Part shown: one piece after another, positions 14,908-15,984 of the stretch
How the letters are laid out: each line of letters starts with the position of its first letter
How positions within the stretch are numbered: the first letter of the stretch is position 1
Assembly (NCBI GenBank): GCA_037143735.1
Contig: JBAWYD010000058.1
Coordinates: 1-15,984 of the forward strand
Reading direction: 5' to 3'
DNA length: 15,984 bases
Source of the DNA: JAPLJQ01 sp037143735
GTDB taxonomy: Bacteria; Desulfobacterota; Syntrophia; Syntrophales; UBA2185
The notes under the pieces: generated by a model
Seen by the model: only the letters and a program-made list of their open reading frames with translations
Database searches by the model: none
What the model was told of the DNA's origin: nothing
Made by a program: the position numbers and the translations under genes

Positions 14908-15813
14908 TCATCGGAGGACGGTTCTGAATTTTCGGGCGACCTCGCGCAGATTCACGGCCCAGTTTACAGCCATAGGATCGACGTAAATAACCTGTCCGCC
15001 GATCTCCCGGGATACCATCTCGGCGTTTTTCGCGGAGAATTGCGGCTGGACGAACACCACCCGGATACCGCGCTCCCTGGCGTGGCGAATGAGCATCTGG
15101 AGCTGAGCCGGTTTGGGATCTTTCCCCTCGATTTCAATGGGAATCTGTTTAAGCCCGTAGGCTTCAGCGAAATAGCCCCACGAGGGGTGGAATACCATAA
15201 ACTGTTCGCCCTTACGCCCGGCAAACGCATTCTTCAACTCGACGTCCAGGGCGTCGAGCTCTCCCACAAAGACGGCATAATTGGCTTTATATCGCAACTG
15301 GTTTTTCTGATCAACCGCAATGAGTGCATTTAAGATATGTTCGGCCTGAATTTTCACCAGCGCCGGAGACAGCCATACGTGAGGGTCCAGGGATTCGGCA
15401 TGGTTACGGCGCCCCGCTTTGGCGTGTCCGTGATGACTTTCTTTATCTTGATGTTGAACCGTTATGGCGATTTTCGCGATCCCATCGTCTGTGTGGACGA
15501 TGCGCATCTTCGGATTTGTTGCCGCAATTTTCTTCAACCATGCCTTTTCAAAATCGATACCCACGGCAAAATAAACGGCGCTTTTCGATAACTCGACCAT
15601 CTGTTTCGGTTTGGGTTCGTATGTGTGAGGGTCGGCGCTGGCGGGAACCAGAACAGAAACACTCACAAGGTCGCCCCCGATTTTCTGGACAAAATACTTT
15701 TGCGGTGCGATACTCACGAAGGCCCTGGTAACGGCAGCTTCGACCGGTAAACCCGATAGCGCCACGATAACCAGACACGCCACACAGAAAAGCTGCTTCC
15801 CGATACGTTTCAC
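14908..15813 (-). CDS. znuA: Zinc ABC transporter periplasmic binding protein ZnuA
   Basis: Cluster A-I metal-binding protein that captures zinc in the periplasm for ZnuBC. I choose GTG 15813, giving 301 residues: a basic n-region (KRIGKQ), a hydrophobic core (LFCVACLVIVALSGL) and a signal peptidase I-type end near VEA-AVT (24-29). The frame is open upstream to 15933, but those codons begin before the predicted transcription start and are not signal-like; ATGs at 15888 and 15870 are less likely alternatives. Metal ligands are expected at H63 (DPHTYEP), H145 (DPHVWLSP), H209 (FHPSWGYF) and D279. A histidine-rich loop (about 120-138, HQDKESHHGH) between ligands 1 and 2 is the hallmark of zinc-specific members. 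The ribosome site is weak, so the start is moderately certain. Confidence 0.9.
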   Translation of the reverse strand: MKRIGKQLFCVACLVIVALSGLPVEAAVTRAFVSIAPQKYFVQKIGGDLVSVSVLVPASADPHTYEPKPKQMVELSKSAVYFAVGIDFEKAWLKKIAATNPKMRIVHTDDGIAKIAITVQHQDKESHHGHAKAGRRNHAESLDPHVWLSPALVKIQAEHILNALIAVDQKNQLRYKANYAVFVGELDALDVELKNAFAGRKGEQFMVFHPSWGYFAEAYGLKQIPIEIEGKDPKPAQLQMLIRHARERGIRVVFVQPQFSAKNAEMVSREIGGQVIYVDPMAVNWAVNLREVARKFRTVLR

Positions 15814-15906
15814 TTTTTCACGCCATTCATTTGTTCTCTGGGTTCCCCAATTGATGCAACTGAATTTCATCAGAAAATCGATAGACATTTCGTGGTAATA
15901 CGCAAA

Positions 15907-15920
15907 GTTTCGAACGAAAC
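15907..15920. repeat. Inverted repeat GTTTCGAACGAAAC in the znuA leader
   Basis: Arms GTTTCG and CGAAAC around AA, lying 5 bp downstream of the candidate Zur operator and just after the predicted transcription start. It could be a second operator or a hairpin at the very 5' end of the znu mRNA. Confidence 0.5.
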
Positions 15921-15925
15921 ACCTG

Positions 15926-15940
15926 TGCAACAATGTTGCA
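15926..15940. promoter_or_regulatory. Candidate Zur operator upstream of znuA
   Basis: TGCAACA-A-TGTTGCA is a perfect 7-7 palindrome with a 1-bp centre. It completely covers the predicted -10 hexamer of the znu promoter, a position that would block RNA polymerase when a repressor is bound. Fur-family operators are palindromes of this size, and the operon encodes its own Fur-family protein. Assignment to Zur is by context. Confidence 0.65.
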
Positions 15941-15958
15941 TGGGGAGGAACTTGTCAA
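15930..15958 (-). promoter_or_regulatory. Promoter of the znuACB-zur operon
   Basis: On the minus strand, a perfect TTGACA -35 (15953-15958), a 17-bp spacer and a weak -10 CATTGT (15930-15935). A/T-rich sequence upstream (15959-15976) could act as an UP element. Expected start of transcription is near 15923, leaving about 110 nt before the znuA GTG. The weak -10 lies inside the palindromic operator. Confidence 0.6.
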
Positions 15959-15984
15959 GATATTTTTTCGTAAAAAAGAGGCGA

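Noticed and set aside
15814..15933. N-terminal extension of znuA to 15933
   Set aside because: The frame would begin inside the operator and upstream of the predicted transcript start, and would bury the signal peptide behind 40 residues.

Overview
This window is a replication-origin neighbourhood of a bacterial chromosome. All protein genes but one read on the minus strand, so gene order is given in the direction of transcription (high to low coordinates). The order is znuA-znuC-znuB-zur-rsmG-parA-parB-dnaA-[oriC]-dnaN-gyrB-(ACT gene, opposite strand)-gyrA-archease-rtcB. A GyrB with the long proteobacterial-type insertion, the parAB-dnaA-dnaN-gyrBA core and moderate base composition suggest a Desulfobacterota/'deltaproteobacterial' organism, possibly near Syntrophus or Smithella. 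That placement is an inference from gene content, not a database match.

Region 1 (about 12.8-16.0 kb) is a zinc-uptake operon: periplasmic binding protein, ATPase, permease and a Fur-family regulator. A TTGACA promoter precedes it, and its -10 element lies inside a perfect palindrome that is the obvious candidate Zur operator. The regulator gene runs into rsmG with a 4-bp gap. Region 2 (about 10.4-12.8 kb) holds rsmG, parA and parB. Region 3 (about 7.7-10.4 kb) holds dnaA and dnaN with an A+T-rich 197-bp gap between them. That gap has the layout of a basal origin-unwinding element: DnaA-box-like 9-mers, a short G/C patch, a run of DnaA-trios, then an A/T-only stretch, in the same orientation as in Bacillus subtilis. 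A second pair of DnaA-box-like 9-mers forms a palindrome in the 46-bp parB-dnaA gap.

Region 4 (about 1.8-7.6 kb) holds the two gyrase genes, separated by a plus-strand gene for a tandem ACT-domain protein. That gene has its own strong sigma70-type promoter and a leader of about 170 nt. Region 5 (1-1.7 kb) is archease followed by rtcB, the RNA ligase and its activator, apparently co-directional with gyrA; rtcB runs off the left edge.

Notable departures from textbook order are the absence of recF between dnaN and gyrB, the absence of the rpmH-rnpA-yidC block between the par genes and dnaA, and possible transcriptional coupling of zinc homeostasis to ribosome modification, segregation and replication initiation. 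No tRNA, rRNA, CRISPR array, insertion sequence or phage gene was seen.
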